Assembly: GCA_025499625.1 (NCBI GenBank)
Contig: JAFMVD010000003.1
Coordinates: forward strand, 1 to 64,000
Source: Carboxylicivirga fragile
GTDB taxonomy: Bacteria; Bacteroidota; Bacteroidia; Bacteroidales; Marinilabiliaceae
Reading direction: 5' to 3'
Length of the DNA: 64,000 bases
The position numbers and the translations under genes are program-made. A model generated the notes under the pieces. The model had not been told where the DNA came from. It ran no database searches and worked only from the letters and a program-made list of their open reading frames with translations. Below, one piece after another: positions 35,406 to 44,083 of the stretch (positions within the stretch are counted from its first letter, which is position 1; each line of letters opens with the position of its first letter).

Positions 35406-36005
35406 TTACCCATTCAACAAATCACTTCGTTTAAACTTTACACCTTTTCGAATTAAGTAGGCGTGATACGCGCTTGGTATGTCATGTGTCCATTTTGGTA
35501 GTATTAGTGTTATTAAAATTCGATCGATATGTGAGATTAAACCCAATAAGATGGCTAGCTGAAAGGGTAGACCCGCGTGGTTAAATCCAATTAGAGATGT
35601 GAAGGCGATAAGTAAGGTGATGCCCCATAATTTAGAAAGAAAGGCATGGGTACAGGTTTCCTTTTTAAATTTAACCAGACTGATAATATAACACGAAATT
35701 TCCATGCCAAGTATTACACCAATGGGTATAATGTTATCGCTAATTAGTTGAGGGTATAAAAGCCATGTTGCAATACCTATGGATAACCAAAATACCATAT
35801 CCACCTGGCTATCCATTCGTCTCAGTTTTGCAGATGAGATATTCTGTTTACGTGCAACAATGCCATCCAGAATATCTGATATCAGACCAAGGTACATCAA
35901 AACCAGAATGATCGGTTTTGAATCAGCTCCGATATAATAAGCTAAAGCTAATATGATAGGTGCTAAAAGAAGTCGGAATAGAATAAGTGCTTGGGGTAGA
36001 TTCAT
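35406..36005 (-). CDS. CDP-alcohol phosphatidyltransferase-family membrane enzyme
   Basis: Encodes 199 residues with about six hydrophobic segments. The family motif is D-x2-D-G-x2-A-R-x8-G-x3-D-x3-D; here SDILDGIVARKQ (about 43-54) is followed by LRRMDSQVD, so both final Asp residues are present but the Gly before them is Leu. Such enzymes transfer a phosphoalcohol group from CDP-alcohol to a lipid or inositol-type acceptor. Retained Asp residues suggest activity. Lies 84 bp after a Crp/Fnr-type regulator on the same strand. Confidence 0.8.
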   Translation of the reverse strand: MNLPQALILFRLLLAPIILALAYYIGADSKPIILVLMYLGLISDILDGIVARKQNISSAKLRRMDSQVDMVFWLSIGIATWLLYPQLISDNIIPIGVILGMEISCYIISLVKFKKETCTHAFLSKLWGITLLIAFTSLIGFNHAGLPFQLAILLGLISHIDRILITLILPKWTHDIPSAYHAYLIRKGVKFKRSDLLNG

Positions 36006-36089
36006 CGTTTTTAAGTTTAAGGGTTTGCAAGTATTGTTTGTTACTTGACAAAAATCCCATAAACTTTAAAGGCAAACAATGAACCTGGG

Positions 36090-36656
36090 TTAATAAATGC
36101 GTCGACGGATGCGACTTAAGGCTTGAGGTGTAACGCCAATGTAGGAGGCGATGTGTTTTAGAGGTATCTGTTTAATTAATTCAGGACGTTCGGTGAATAA
36201 ATCAAGGTAACGTTCTTCGGCAGATTTGCTCAATAATGAAAGTTCTCTCTTCGACTTTAAGAGATACATATTTTCGTTCATCCGTCTACCAATAGCATTA
36301 CCGCTGTCTGTGTTTTGGTAAACATCCTGTAAGTCTTGATAGGAAATCCGCCAAAGCGTTGTATCTGTAATGGTTTCAGTTTGGTATTCAGATGGTTGGC
36401 GGGTCAAAAAGGAATCGTAAGCTGAAACAAATTCATTTTCAAAAAGAAATCCAAAGGTAACATCATTTTCTTCCAAGGGAATGTGAACCCGAGCTGCCCC
36501 TTTGGTTATGAATGATAGATAGTTTTCAATCTCACCTGCCTTAAGTAAAACTATTTTCTTTTTTACGTTTACCATTTCCAGCTTGGAAGAGAATAGTTGC
36601 CAATCATCATCATTCATTGGGGTTATGCTTGCAATAAATTGCCTGATTTCTTCCAT
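36090..36656 (-). CDS. Crp/Fnr-family transcriptional regulator
   Basis: Encodes 188 residues. An N-terminal cyclic-nucleotide-binding-like beta barrel (about 20-115; KAGEIENYLSFITKGAARV, FLFENEFVSAYDSFL) precedes a C-terminal winged helix with recognition text IPLKHIASYIGVTPQALSRIRRR. It has no cluster-binding Cys, so it is not an oxygen-sensing FNR. It is 24 bp downstream of a haloalkane-dehalogenase-like gene and probably in its operon. Confidence 0.9.
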   Translation of the reverse strand: MEEIRQFIASITPMNDDDWQLFSSKLEMVNVKKKIVLLKAGEIENYLSFITKGAARVHIPLEENDVTFGFLFENEFVSAYDSFLTRQPSEYQTETITDTTLWRISYQDLQDVYQNTDSGNAIGRRMNENMYLLKSKRELSLLSKSAEERYLDLFTERPELIKQIPLKHIASYIGVTPQALSRIRRRIY

Positions 36657-36680
36657 GTTTGGTTAGGTGTTTATTAAGTA

Positions 36681-37625
36681 TCAATTGGCATTAAAAAAAT
36701 CTATGAGTATCGCACTTAGTTGTTCAGCCTGATCTTCTTGTATAAAATGATTCGACTCAAGCGTGTAATGTGTCTGATCTTTAGCTCCCTCTACCATCTC
36801 TTGCAATAAAGTGTCTTTACCTATCCACATTTCATCCTTGTGATTACCCCAAATTGTTATAAATGGTTTGTCGAACAAGGCCAGTTTCTTATTTAGTTTT
36901 TGATTGATAATGGCTTCCTTATCGCTAGACTGTTGAGGTATGAGCGAGGGAAATTTTCTTACAGCTCTATAGTCCGATATTTTCTGGAAGGGTTGATTAT
37001 ATTTCTGAACGATGGAATCGGCCAAACTTATGTTTGATCCCCAATTCATAATGTTACCCGGCGAAAAGGAAGAATCATTTTTAGCGTAGGCGATGAATCC
37101 TTTGAAACTTTCGGGTATGGTTTCAGTTCCTTCAAAAAGATAACCATAAGATATGGCTACCTTTTGAAAGCGAATAGGCTGCCCAGCCACAATTCGTAAT
37201 GTAAGCATGGCTCCCCAATCGTGCGCAAACAAACGAATGTTATTAAGTTGTAATTGGTCGATGAATTGTGTTAGCCATTTGGTATGATTGGAATAGCTTA
37301 TTATTTCCTCATCCCTGGGCTTGCTCGAATATCCAAATCCTATCAAGTCTGGGATAATTACGCGATAGCCTTCTTTGATTAAGTTAGGGGCGATGTTTCG
37401 ATAAACATACGAGTAATTAGGCTCTCCATGCATTAATAAAACAATATCACCCTCAGGATTACCCAAATCTAAATAGGCCATTTTTAAACTATCTTGTACA
37501 TCCAAGTATTGGTAGTTGCTTAGTTCAAAGGAGGCGTTTCTTGTGTTTGCATCTTGCTTAACTCGGTGCAGGCAGGACGATAGAGTAATTGCCAGTGTAG
37601 CAAGTAAAAAAATAAAGTATTTCAT
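36681..37625 (-). CDS. Lipoprotein alpha/beta hydrolase of haloalkane-dehalogenase type
   Basis: Encodes 314 residues with a lipobox at Cys18 (LAITLSSCLHR). The fold starts with LLMHGEPNYSYVYRNIAP, very close to the oxyanion-hole region of haloalkane dehalogenase DhlA (HGEPTWSYLYR). The nucleophile elbow is FAHDWGAM (Asp136, followed by the halide-binding Trp137), and the catalytic His is in ESNHFIQED near the end. Dehalogenases swap a halide for hydroxyl. Export with a lipid anchor is unusual for the family, so an epoxide hydrolase or another role remains possible. Confidence 0.85.
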   Translation of the reverse strand: MKYFIFLLATLAITLSSCLHRVKQDANTRNASFELSNYQYLDVQDSLKMAYLDLGNPEGDIVLLMHGEPNYSYVYRNIAPNLIKEGYRVIIPDLIGFGYSSKPRDEEIISYSNHTKWLTQFIDQLQLNNIRLFAHDWGAMLTLRIVAGQPIRFQKVAISYGYLFEGTETIPESFKGFIAYAKNDSSFSPGNIMNWGSNISLADSIVQKYNQPFQKISDYRAVRKFPSLIPQQSSDKEAIINQKLNKKLALFDKPFITIWGNHKDEMWIGKDTLLQEMVEGAKDQTHYTLESNHFIQEDQAEQLSAILIDFFNAN

Positions 37626-37747
37626 TCAGGTTTGGTTTGGATCATAACGCGCATGAAGATAAGAATTTTACAGTCGTTCACGCATTCAGAATATACTCCT
37701 AAAGGTATTTGTTTAGAGCTTTATTTGTTAAACGTTTCAGCCTTTTT

Positions 37748-38506
37748 CTAATGCTTTTTCGCTTTTGTCAGTTGCTTTTCTTTATTCTTGACAAAAATTA
37801 ATTTGTGTCTGCTTTTGGGTGTCTCTCGTTGTTCAATTTCGAAATTACCGATTGATTTTATTAATGGTGTTAGTTTCTCAAATCCATAATTTCTTGAGTC
37901 AAAGTTTGGTCGTTTTTTCTGTAATAAACTTCCCACATCTCCAAGAAAAGCCCAGCCTTCCTCATCTGACAAATCATTAATGGTGGAGTAAATCAGCTTA
38001 ATTTCTTTATTGGTGATTTTATCAACGCCAGATTCTTCGATGTCTTTATTCTCGATTTTCTCCTCCGATTGTTTCTTTAAAATCTCGATATACACAAACT
38101 TATCGCAAGCTACAATGAATGGATTTGGGGTCTTTTTTTCACCAATTCCAATTACTTGCATGCCCGCTTCTCTCAGCCGAGTGGCTAATCTTGTAAAGTC
38201 GCTATCACTCGACACCAAACAGAATCCATTTACTTTCCCATCGTAAAGAATATCCATTGCATCAATTATCATAGCCGAATCAGTTGCATTTTTACCTGTT
38301 GTATATCCGTATTGTTGAATGGGGGTTATGGCATTTTCCAGTAATAGGTTTTTCCACTTCGATAAATTGGGTTTTGTCCAGTCGCCGTATATTCTTTTTA
38401 TAGTTGGATTACCATATTTGGCTATTTCTTCCATCATTTCTTTAACGTGAGCCGATGGTATATTATCCCCATCAATGAGCACCGCTAAGTTTAAATTGTT
38501 TTCCAT
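37748..38506 (-). CDS. NYN-domain nuclease with OST-HTH/LOTUS domain
   Basis: Encodes 252 residues. The N-terminal NYN domain (about 5-140) has acidic motifs LIDGDNI (Asp12, Asp14), SAMIIDAMDIL and VSSDSDFTRL, the metal-binding set of PIN-like ribonucleases of the LabA/DUF88 group. Residues about 165-245 are an OST-HTH (LOTUS) domain, GWAFLGDVGSLLQKKRPNFDSRNYGF, which binds RNA. The combination suggests an RNA-processing or decay enzyme. Transcribed alone. Confidence 0.9.
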   Translation of the reverse strand: MENNLNLAVLIDGDNIPSAHVKEMMEEIAKYGNPTIKRIYGDWTKPNLSKWKNLLLENAITPIQQYGYTTGKNATDSAMIIDAMDILYDGKVNGFCLVSSDSDFTRLATRLREAGMQVIGIGEKKTPNPFIVACDKFVYIEILKKQSEEKIENKDIEESGVDKITNKEIKLIYSTINDLSDEEGWAFLGDVGSLLQKKRPNFDSRNYGFEKLTPLIKSIGNFEIEQRETPKSRHKLIFVKNKEKQLTKAKKH

Positions 38507-38702
38507 TTGTTTTTCAAGTTTATTTTTGATGGCATTTGTTTCTAAAGTATCATTTAGGCCTTTTCATATACTTTTTACTAAAGTAGCTAATAATACCGTT
38601 TACAAACCAAAACGACCCCGATAATTAGCAAAATGATTTATCAATCATTTTGGAATACAATTGGTATAATATGAAGATAATGGCTGTTTGTAGCAATGAG
38701 GG

Positions 38703-38823
38703 TGTCCAAAAACTCGGAAAGCATCCGTTCACTGAGCGAAGTCGAAGTGATTATTAGTTGATAATCAGCATTAATAAAGTTTCATCTCGACTACGCTCGA
38801 TGAGCGAGCTTACTTTTTGGACA
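38703..38823. repeat. Palindromic repeat element, copy C (MITE-like)
   Basis: 121 bp with perfect 10-bp inverted ends, TGTCCAAAAA at 38703-38712 and TTTTTGGACA at 38814-38823. Inside: TTCACTGAGCGAAGTCGAAGTGA, an A/T spacer, then CATCTCGACTACGCTCGATGAG. Ends and interior match copy A at 29812-29962. It occupies the middle of the gap between the NYN gene and the araC-like gene. Confidence 0.8.
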
Positions 38824-38875
38824 TCCTTGTTTCTTTCTTTTGATGTTAAAAATGAGTGCCTATTAATGAAGAAGA

Positions 38876-39727
38876 CTACCAGTTTCTAACTTTTTTTCGA
38901 TATTCCCGAGGTGAAAAATTAGTGTAGCGTTTAAATATTCGTGTGAAATATGCTGGCTCTACAAAACCTGAAAGCATCATGATATCACTAATACTCGTGT
39001 TTTTATTGCTTAACAAGGTACAAGCTTTCTGAATTCTGAACTCATTTAAGAAATTGATAAACGTTTTGCCCGTTACTTTTTTGAAAAAACGACTAAAGGA
39101 GGTTTCAGTAAGTCCTGTTAATTCTGCCAATTCTTTTATCTGAATTGGCTTTTGGTAGTGCTCCGAGACGTATGTGTTAATCCTGTTAATCCTTGAGTAG
39201 TCGTTTGACTGTACCTCAATAGCGGCCTTAGTGGCATGCAATAAATGATAATCATTTGTATTTGCTAAGGTTTGAAGAGCTTGCATTAAGCAGATAAGTT
39301 TTTCAAAAGCGGGGAGTTCAACCATGTGTTTTAATGCTGGCCCCACTTGTTCTTTAATGCCATGCCCAAAGGAAATTCCGTGGCTCGATCTTTCCATTAA
39401 TTTACTTATATCTGTAAATTCAGGAAAAGGGAGAATACGTTGATTAATAAACTCAGTACTTAGTTGAATAACGATTTCATAGTTGTCATCCTTATCTTGA
39501 TTGCCGAGGTTAGAGTGGGGGATGTTACTTCCTATTAATAGTAAATCACCATCATTATATCGTGCCACATTACTTCCTACATGGCGTTCTGCACTTCCTG
39601 ATTTAATGTATACTAATTCATATTCAGGATGAATGTGCCAAAAAGGTTCGCAACACCCAGGCGAATTACTATGGATGTAAAATGAACTGCCATGATTGGC
39701 TTGTATGTTTTCATATATGGGCTCCAT
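38876..39727 (-). CDS. AraC-family transcriptional regulator
   Basis: Encodes 283 residues. The N-terminal part is a cupin-like sugar-binding domain (HIHPEYELVYIKSGSAERHVG, about 29-49) and the C-terminal 100 residues carry two helix-turn-helix units (IKELAELTGLTETSFSRFFKKVTGKTFINFLNEFRI and SISDIMMLSGFVEPAYFTRIFKRYTNFSPREYR). It is divergent from the MFS transporter gene across 115 bp, so it probably controls that gene in response to its substrate. Confidence 0.92.
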   Translation of the reverse strand: MEPIYENIQANHGSSFYIHSNSPGCCEPFWHIHPEYELVYIKSGSAERHVGSNVARYNDGDLLLIGSNIPHSNLGNQDKDDNYEIVIQLSTEFINQRILPFPEFTDISKLMERSSHGISFGHGIKEQVGPALKHMVELPAFEKLICLMQALQTLANTNDYHLLHATKAAIEVQSNDYSRINRINTYVSEHYQKPIQIKELAELTGLTETSFSRFFKKVTGKTFINFLNEFRIQKACTLLSNKNTSISDIMMLSGFVEPAYFTRIFKRYTNFSPREYRKKVRNW

Positions 39728-39809
39728 TTTTTTACTAGCTTCTTTTGTTTATGGCAAAATAAGTCAAATAATCGATAATTTAAGACAAAAACACCTGTGT
39801 TTAGTGAGC

Positions 39810-39817
39810 TACTTTTG
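39810..39817 (+). promoter_or_regulatory. Probable -7 element of the MFS transporter gene
   Basis: TACTTTTG matches the Bacteroidota TAnnTTTG consensus, 25 bp before the ATG. A clear TTTG -33 element at the usual distance is missing, so activation by the neighbouring AraC-type regulator would make sense. Confidence 0.5.
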
Positions 39818-39842
39818 CATCGAAATAAACTAAAAGAAGATA

Positions 39843-41015
39843 ATGATTAAGGTGAGTGAGCAGCGAATGGCATTTTTTGCTTCAGCACAATTGTATTTAT
39901 CGCTGAGTATATTGTTTGGTACTTGGGTGATTTACATTCCACATATTACTGAAAAACTTAATATGAGTGAAGGTCAACTTGGAGTTGCTCTATTTTTTGG
40001 AGCCTTTGGTTCTCTTTTCGGTACAGTGATTGGTAAAGGATTGATAGGTAAGTTTGGAGAAGGAAGAGTTTCGTTAGTAAGTATGATGATGCAGTCGGTT
40101 TTTATGCTTTCAATGTTTTTAGCACCAACGTTTTATTTATTATGTACAGGTTTCTTTTTGTATGGTTTTAGTGGTGGCATATTTCAAGTTAGTGTCAATG
40201 CCATGGTGATAAGCATTGAAAAGAAATTCAAAGTAGCTATCATGTCGCGTTGCCATGGTTTTTTTAGTTTGGGAGGATTGATCGCATCCGGATTGGGTAC
40301 TTTGCTGCTAATTGCTTTAGATAGTGCTGTATGGCATATTGTATTTTCAGTGAGTGTAGTGGTTATACTTCAATTGGTATTTGCGAAGGTAGTGTTGCCA
40401 GTTAGGAGTGTACCGCAACCACGAATAGTGCAACCATCTTCCAAAACTAAAAAGAATGGACTACTAATATGTTTAGCCTTAATTGCTATTAGTGTTATGG
40501 TAACTGAAGGTGCCATTGCTGATTGGAGTGGTTTATACCTTCAAGATGTGGTGAAGGTAAACAAAGAATGGCTTGGTTTAGCGTATGCTGCCTTTTCTTT
40601 ATCAATGACTGTTGGACGATTTGTTGGTGATTTTTTTAGTCGTCGTTTTGGATCGTTACAAATAATAATCGGAGGGTTTGCACTGGGTTTGATTGGTTTT
40701 GTGTTTGTTCTTAGTCAGGAGTTTTATAGTGTGGTTTTTGGTTTCTTTGTCATTGGTACTGGCTTCTCTATTATTGTTCCTGAGATTTATCGGATTTCGG
40801 CAAATATAGAAGGTGTGAATTCGGCCAATGGTATCGCTTTTATGGCTGGAGCTGGATATGTCGGTTTCTTGGCTGGCCCTGTACTCTTGGGGATAGTTGC
40901 CGAAACCTTTGGTCTATCCATCAGTTTTATGGTATTATTTGTTTTGGTGAGTTTCGGTGCCCTATTGGCTACTGCATTGAAAATTAGTTCACGATTAAAA
41001 CTTACAAATAGTTAA
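39843..41015 (+). CDS. MFS transporter (sugar-type, YbjJ/FucP-like)
   Basis: Encodes 390 residues with twelve hydrophobic segments. The first half has LFGTWVIYIPHITEKLNMSEGQLGVALFFGAFGSLFGT, and a MSRCHGFFSLGGLIASGLG segment (about 136-154) seen in the YbjJ-type branch of the family. The central loop at about 190-205 is basic. Regulated with the divergent AraC-type gene. The substrate is likely a sugar or a small acid but cannot be assigned. Confidence 0.85.
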   Translation: MIKVSEQRMAFFASAQLYLSLSILFGTWVIYIPHITEKLNMSEGQLGVALFFGAFGSLFGTVIGKGLIGKFGEGRVSLVSMMMQSVFMLSMFLAPTFYLLCTGFFLYGFSGGIFQVSVNAMVISIEKKFKVAIMSRCHGFFSLGGLIASGLGTLLLIALDSAVWHIVFSVSVVVILQLVFAKVVLPVRSVPQPRIVQPSSKTKKNGLLICLALIAISVMVTEGAIADWSGLYLQDVVKVNKEWLGLAYAAFSLSMTVGRFVGDFFSRRFGSLQIIIGGFALGLIGFVFVLSQEFYSVVFGFFVIGTGFSIIVPEIYRISANIEGVNSANGIAFMAGAGYVGFLAGPVLLGIVAETFGLSISFMVLFVLVSFGALLATALKISSRLKLTNS

Positions 41016-41061
41016 ATTATTTATTTGCAAGTCTGTAAGTCAAAACACAACATGAGTATTT

Positions 41062-41346
41062 CTACAGTAAAGCAGCAAATTGCGGAATCTTCTTGGCTAT
41101 TTTTACAGCAACTGTTCCTAAGTCTTTAATGTTTTGGATAAGATCTGCTTGTGATAGGTTTTCTTTAGAAGCTTGTTCAACAACTTTTATTAGAACCGAA
41201 TAAACTCTCAGATCTTCTGTCCCAGGTGTAATGGCATCAATTTCGCTTTTTGATAGCCCAGTTAGCTTATCTAACTCACTTTTATAGGTTCCATTAAAGG
41301 CGGCATCTGCTTCGGCAAATAAGGCACTAAATCTGTTTTCTGGCAT
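41062..41346 (-). CDS. Small helical hypothetical protein
   Basis: Encodes 94 residues, all likely helical, with a repeated Leu/Ala pattern (FSALFAEADAAFNGTYKSELDKL, then LSQADLIQNIKDLGTVAVKIAKKI). No signal peptide. Its start is three bases after the stop of the lipoprotein gene upstream, so they form a tight pair. No family recognised. Confidence 0.6.
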   Translation of the reverse strand: MPENRFSALFAEADAAFNGTYKSELDKLTGLSKSEIDAITPGTEDLRVYSVLIKVVEQASKENLSQADLIQNIKDLGTVAVKIAKKIPQFAALL

Positions 41347-41349
41347 GGC

Positions 41350-42057
41350 TTAGTTTTTATTAGTTATTTTTTTAATTTGATTCGATATCTCTTCCAACTT
41401 GCTATAAGCGTCATCACTCTTAATATCTATCTCTTTTCCTTTCTCAACAGCATCGCTTACCAGTTCCGAAACTTGAACTAAAGAATTTGTTACAAGAGTG
41501 TCAGCACCTTCTAAGCCTACAATGTTTAACGCATCCTGTTGGCTTTCTTTTACTTTACGAACAGATATTAGGTAATTAGTGATGGTTGAGTTTGCACGAA
41601 TAGCATTCTCATATGATTGATTAATGTGGCCAATCACTTCCTTTTCTTGTTTGATAATCGGTTTTAATAGTTCATTTCTCTTGGCTGTTATCTGTGCATT
41701 AGCTGCTTCTTGAAACTCAAGCATGGTCGCCAGTGCTTCATCAGTTTCAGCCTTACCGCCTGATTTTCCGGCATTCTCTATGGAGGTATATAATGAAGGC
41801 TCACCTTTCTGGTACTTCTGCAATTCAATTTTTAAAACGTAGTGAATGACAAAAGGTGAGTAAACTTCATCTACAAACTCGTTAATGTCATTTTTAATTT
41901 GTCTGTAATACATTTCTACAACATTCCGGTGAGATTGATGCAGTGCAACTAGATCTTTGCCCAGTACCTGTGATAAATCCACAGTTTCTTTTGGTATGGA
42001 AATGCAAGCCGTAAAAAGGATTGTTAATATAAGTGGAGCGATGAATTTAAATTTCAT
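41350..42057 (-). CDS. Hypothetical coiled-coil lipoprotein
   Basis: Encodes 235 residues from the ATG of MKFKFIAPLILTILFTACIS, which gives a lipobox (Cys18). The mature protein is almost wholly helical with heptad-like repeats, for instance FQEAANAQITAKRNELLKPIIKQEKEVIGHI. It probably lies in the periplasm as a coiled-coil partner of the small protein encoded immediately downstream. Confidence 0.65.
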   Translation of the reverse strand: MKFKFIAPLILTILFTACISIPKETVDLSQVLGKDLVALHQSHRNVVEMYYRQIKNDINEFVDEVYSPFVIHYVLKIELQKYQKGEPSLYTSIENAGKSGGKAETDEALATMLEFQEAANAQITAKRNELLKPIIKQEKEVIGHINQSYENAIRANSTITNYLISVRKVKESQQDALNIVGLEGADTLVTNSLVQVSELVSDAVEKGKEIDIKSDDAYSKLEEISNQIKKITNKN

Positions 42058-42326
42058 TTTTTTAAGTCTCATTAGATTTGTATTACCAGAATTATGATTA
42101 AAAATAATGGATTTTATTTATAAATGAAATTGGTTTAGTTTAAATAATCATTTTTCAAGTCAGTGTAGCCTTCCTAAAAATGTAGCCTGACCCAATCTAT
42201 TTCAAACTTACTTTTGTCACTTACTCAAACCCTTTTTCAGGACGGGTGCTTTTCGTGTCCTCGTGCCAGACGGGCATTTACCTTTTTTCATGATAAAAAA
42301 GTAAACAAAAAATCTACCGCTGCACC

Positions 42327-42483
42327 CCGATGACGCTAAATTGGCTTTAACTGCACTAAAAACAAAGAACTCTCCCGACATAGAACCTTGTGGCTTTGGG
42401 TTCCCCAAACCCTACAAGTTCTATGTCGGGATCAAACAGCTTTGTTTTTCACGCTTGTTTAAGCCAATTCTTAACACTATCGG
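42327..42483. repeat. Long imperfect palindrome P1
   Basis: Nested complementary arms: CCGAT/ATCGG at the ends, TTGGCTT (42341-42347)/AAGCCAA (42461-42467), AAAAACAAAG (42358-42367)/CTTTGTTTTT (42440-42449), and CCCGACATAGAA (42374-42385)/TTCTATGTCGGG (42419-42430). The innermost part closes as CTTG...CAAG and TTTGGG-TTC-CCCAAA, so the central hairpin is nearly continuous for about 27 bp. Frames across it (42217-42568) look like artefacts. It lies in a region of higher G+C than the surrounding DNA. Confidence 0.8.
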
Positions 42484-42791
42484 CCTGATGCGGTGTTCCC
42501 ACTTGGATGGCCGCTGCGGTGTTTGTTTTGAGGCTCTAAATAGAAACAATGACCAAGTTGAGTGCTAAGAGTGGGCAAGCCGAGTCGGGGGGATCTGCCA
42601 GAGAGGGAGGCTGTGCGTTGGCCTGTGCGGGCGTGATCAGTGTGAGGGAGCCCAATACCCTAGCAATTTTCGAACTACTCTGTTGTTCACTTTTTTCATA
42701 TTCAAGCCAACTTGCCAAATAGAAATCATTGGCCAACCCGACTCCCAATAGTCTGTTTTGTAAATAAAAATTGCGCCTTGTTTTTTTGAAT

Positions 42792-42993
42792 GGGGGCTAA
42801 CGGTTAGTATAAGAAACGTAAGTGATTTCGAAGCTCTTACTTATCAATTTGCACTGAGCCAAATTTGCGATTAGACACAAATTTAGAGTTTTAAAACAAA
42901 CCGTCAAATCGCAGATTTGGCGGAGCTGATTAAATGAGCAAATATTCCGTAAACCACTGAGCCACTTATGTTTTTTATACATTGTTGTGCCCA
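42792..42993 (-). repeat. attC-like long imperfect palindrome P2
   Basis: Read on the minus strand it starts TGGGCACAAC (42993-42984), directly after a gene, and ends GTTAGCCCCC (42801-42792). Inside are an outer pair AAAAACATAAGTG / AGAAACGTAAGTG (11 of 13 match) and a core pair GCCAAATCTGCGATT / GCCAAATTTGCGATT (42858-42872 with 42907-42921, one mismatch). This is the layout of an integron attC site, although longer than the usual 60-140 bp and with cores deviating from GTTRRRY by one base. Confidence 0.65.
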
Positions 42994-42998
42994 GTAAT

Positions 42999-44078
42999 TT
43001 ATTCAATGTCGTCAATATCTGAATCATTAATTTGTTCAATAATCTGATTATCTTCAAATTTCTCAAAGTACCTAATCCAGTCAGCATCTAAATATGTTTC
43101 TGGATAGTAATTTTTCTCTCTATCCCAAGAATCAAATTTTGCTTTTAAAATCAAATTACCTTCTTTGTCGAATTCATGGTACTTCAAAGTAAAGTCGTAT
43201 TCATTACAACACCAACAGTCTTTATCCCAAAAAATCAATTTATTCCAACAATACTCATATTGAACCAAACTTTTAGTCCAGTTTAATTTACTTTTAATGT
43301 TTCCATTATCAAAATAGTCAATCCTTTGATTCCTCTTAGTCTCATATTGTTTTATTCCTTTTGATTTATATTTTATTTTTCGTTTTATATCACCGTTTTT
43401 ATATTCTACAATCTCAATTGGGAAACCTGAAGAATCAAAATATTCAATCTTTTCATTTAGCCAATAAGGATAACTATTTGAGCGCTTTTCTGAATATCTT
43501 TTTATAAGATTTCCATTTAAATCAAAGTATCTATAGATACGACTGTTTTTATGAAATGTATTTTTCTCTCTTAATTCTCCAGAATAGTAATATTTTGTCA
43601 AATCACCAATTGGTTGCCCATTGATAAACTCACCTTTCATTTTAAGGTTTCCATTTTCATAAAAACTAGATTCCAGGCCATTACATGGTTCTCCACAACA
43701 TAAATATTCTGTCCAAGCAGGATTATAATTATAATGAAATACTTCTTGTAAAGGCTCAAGAATTATTGTGTCAATATAGATTCTAAATTCAGGTATTTGA
43801 ACTTTATGAAAAGGATTTCTGTCTGGAATTCCCCAATAGTAGCCTTGTGATAGATAATATGTCCCTGTGTCCTTAAGTATTGAATATCCATTAATCCAAT
43901 CAACTTGTGGTTGAGTAAACTCCTGCAATTCTGTTGTGTCTTGATAAATCCAGTATGAGTAGTGAACCTCATTAGTATTGTTACAAGTATCCTTAATAAT
44001 CAATTGATACTTAATATCCTGAGAATATAGATTTAAAGTCAGAATAGTGATGAATATATTTGTTAGCAGTATTTTCAT
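42999..44078 (-). CDS. Exported MORN-type (YwqK-like) repeat protein in a cassette-like unit
   Basis: Encodes 359 residues from the ATG of MKILLTNIFITILTLNLYSQ, selected because it gives a signal peptide. The body has MORN_2/YwqK-type repeats: FYENGNLKMKGEFINGQPIGDLTKYYYSGELREKNTF, YFDLNGNLIKRY, YFDSSGFPIEIVEYKNGDIKRKIKY. Such repeats occur in proposed antitoxin or envelope proteins; function unclear. The gene is tightly packaged: a GTTGTGCCCA core lies 6 bases before the ATG and TGGGCACAAC begins 5 bases after the stop, like an integron cassette. Confidence 0.75.
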   Translation of the reverse strand: MKILLTNIFITILTLNLYSQDIKYQLIIKDTCNNTNEVHYSYWIYQDTTELQEFTQPQVDWINGYSILKDTGTYYLSQGYYWGIPDRNPFHKVQIPEFRIYIDTIILEPLQEVFHYNYNPAWTEYLCCGEPCNGLESSFYENGNLKMKGEFINGQPIGDLTKYYYSGELREKNTFHKNSRIYRYFDLNGNLIKRYSEKRSNSYPYWLNEKIEYFDSSGFPIEIVEYKNGDIKRKIKYKSKGIKQYETKRNQRIDYFDNGNIKSKLNWTKSLVQYEYCWNKLIFWDKDCWCCNEYDFTLKYHEFDKEGNLILKAKFDSWDREKNYYPETYLDADWIRYFEKFEDNQIIEQINDSDIDDIE

Positions 44079-44083
44079 ATTAT

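Noticed and set aside
42217..42748. Short frames of 60-75 codons on both strands around the P1 palindrome
   Set aside because: They overlap one another on opposite strands, follow the palindrome, and lack signal peptides, family motifs or a plausible start context. The G+C-rich palindromic DNA explains their openness.
42797..43087. 96-codon minus-strand frame across the attC-like site
   Set aside because: It overlaps the end of the MORN-type gene in another frame and reads through the inverted repeat. Its Cys/Leu-rich text has no recognisable family.
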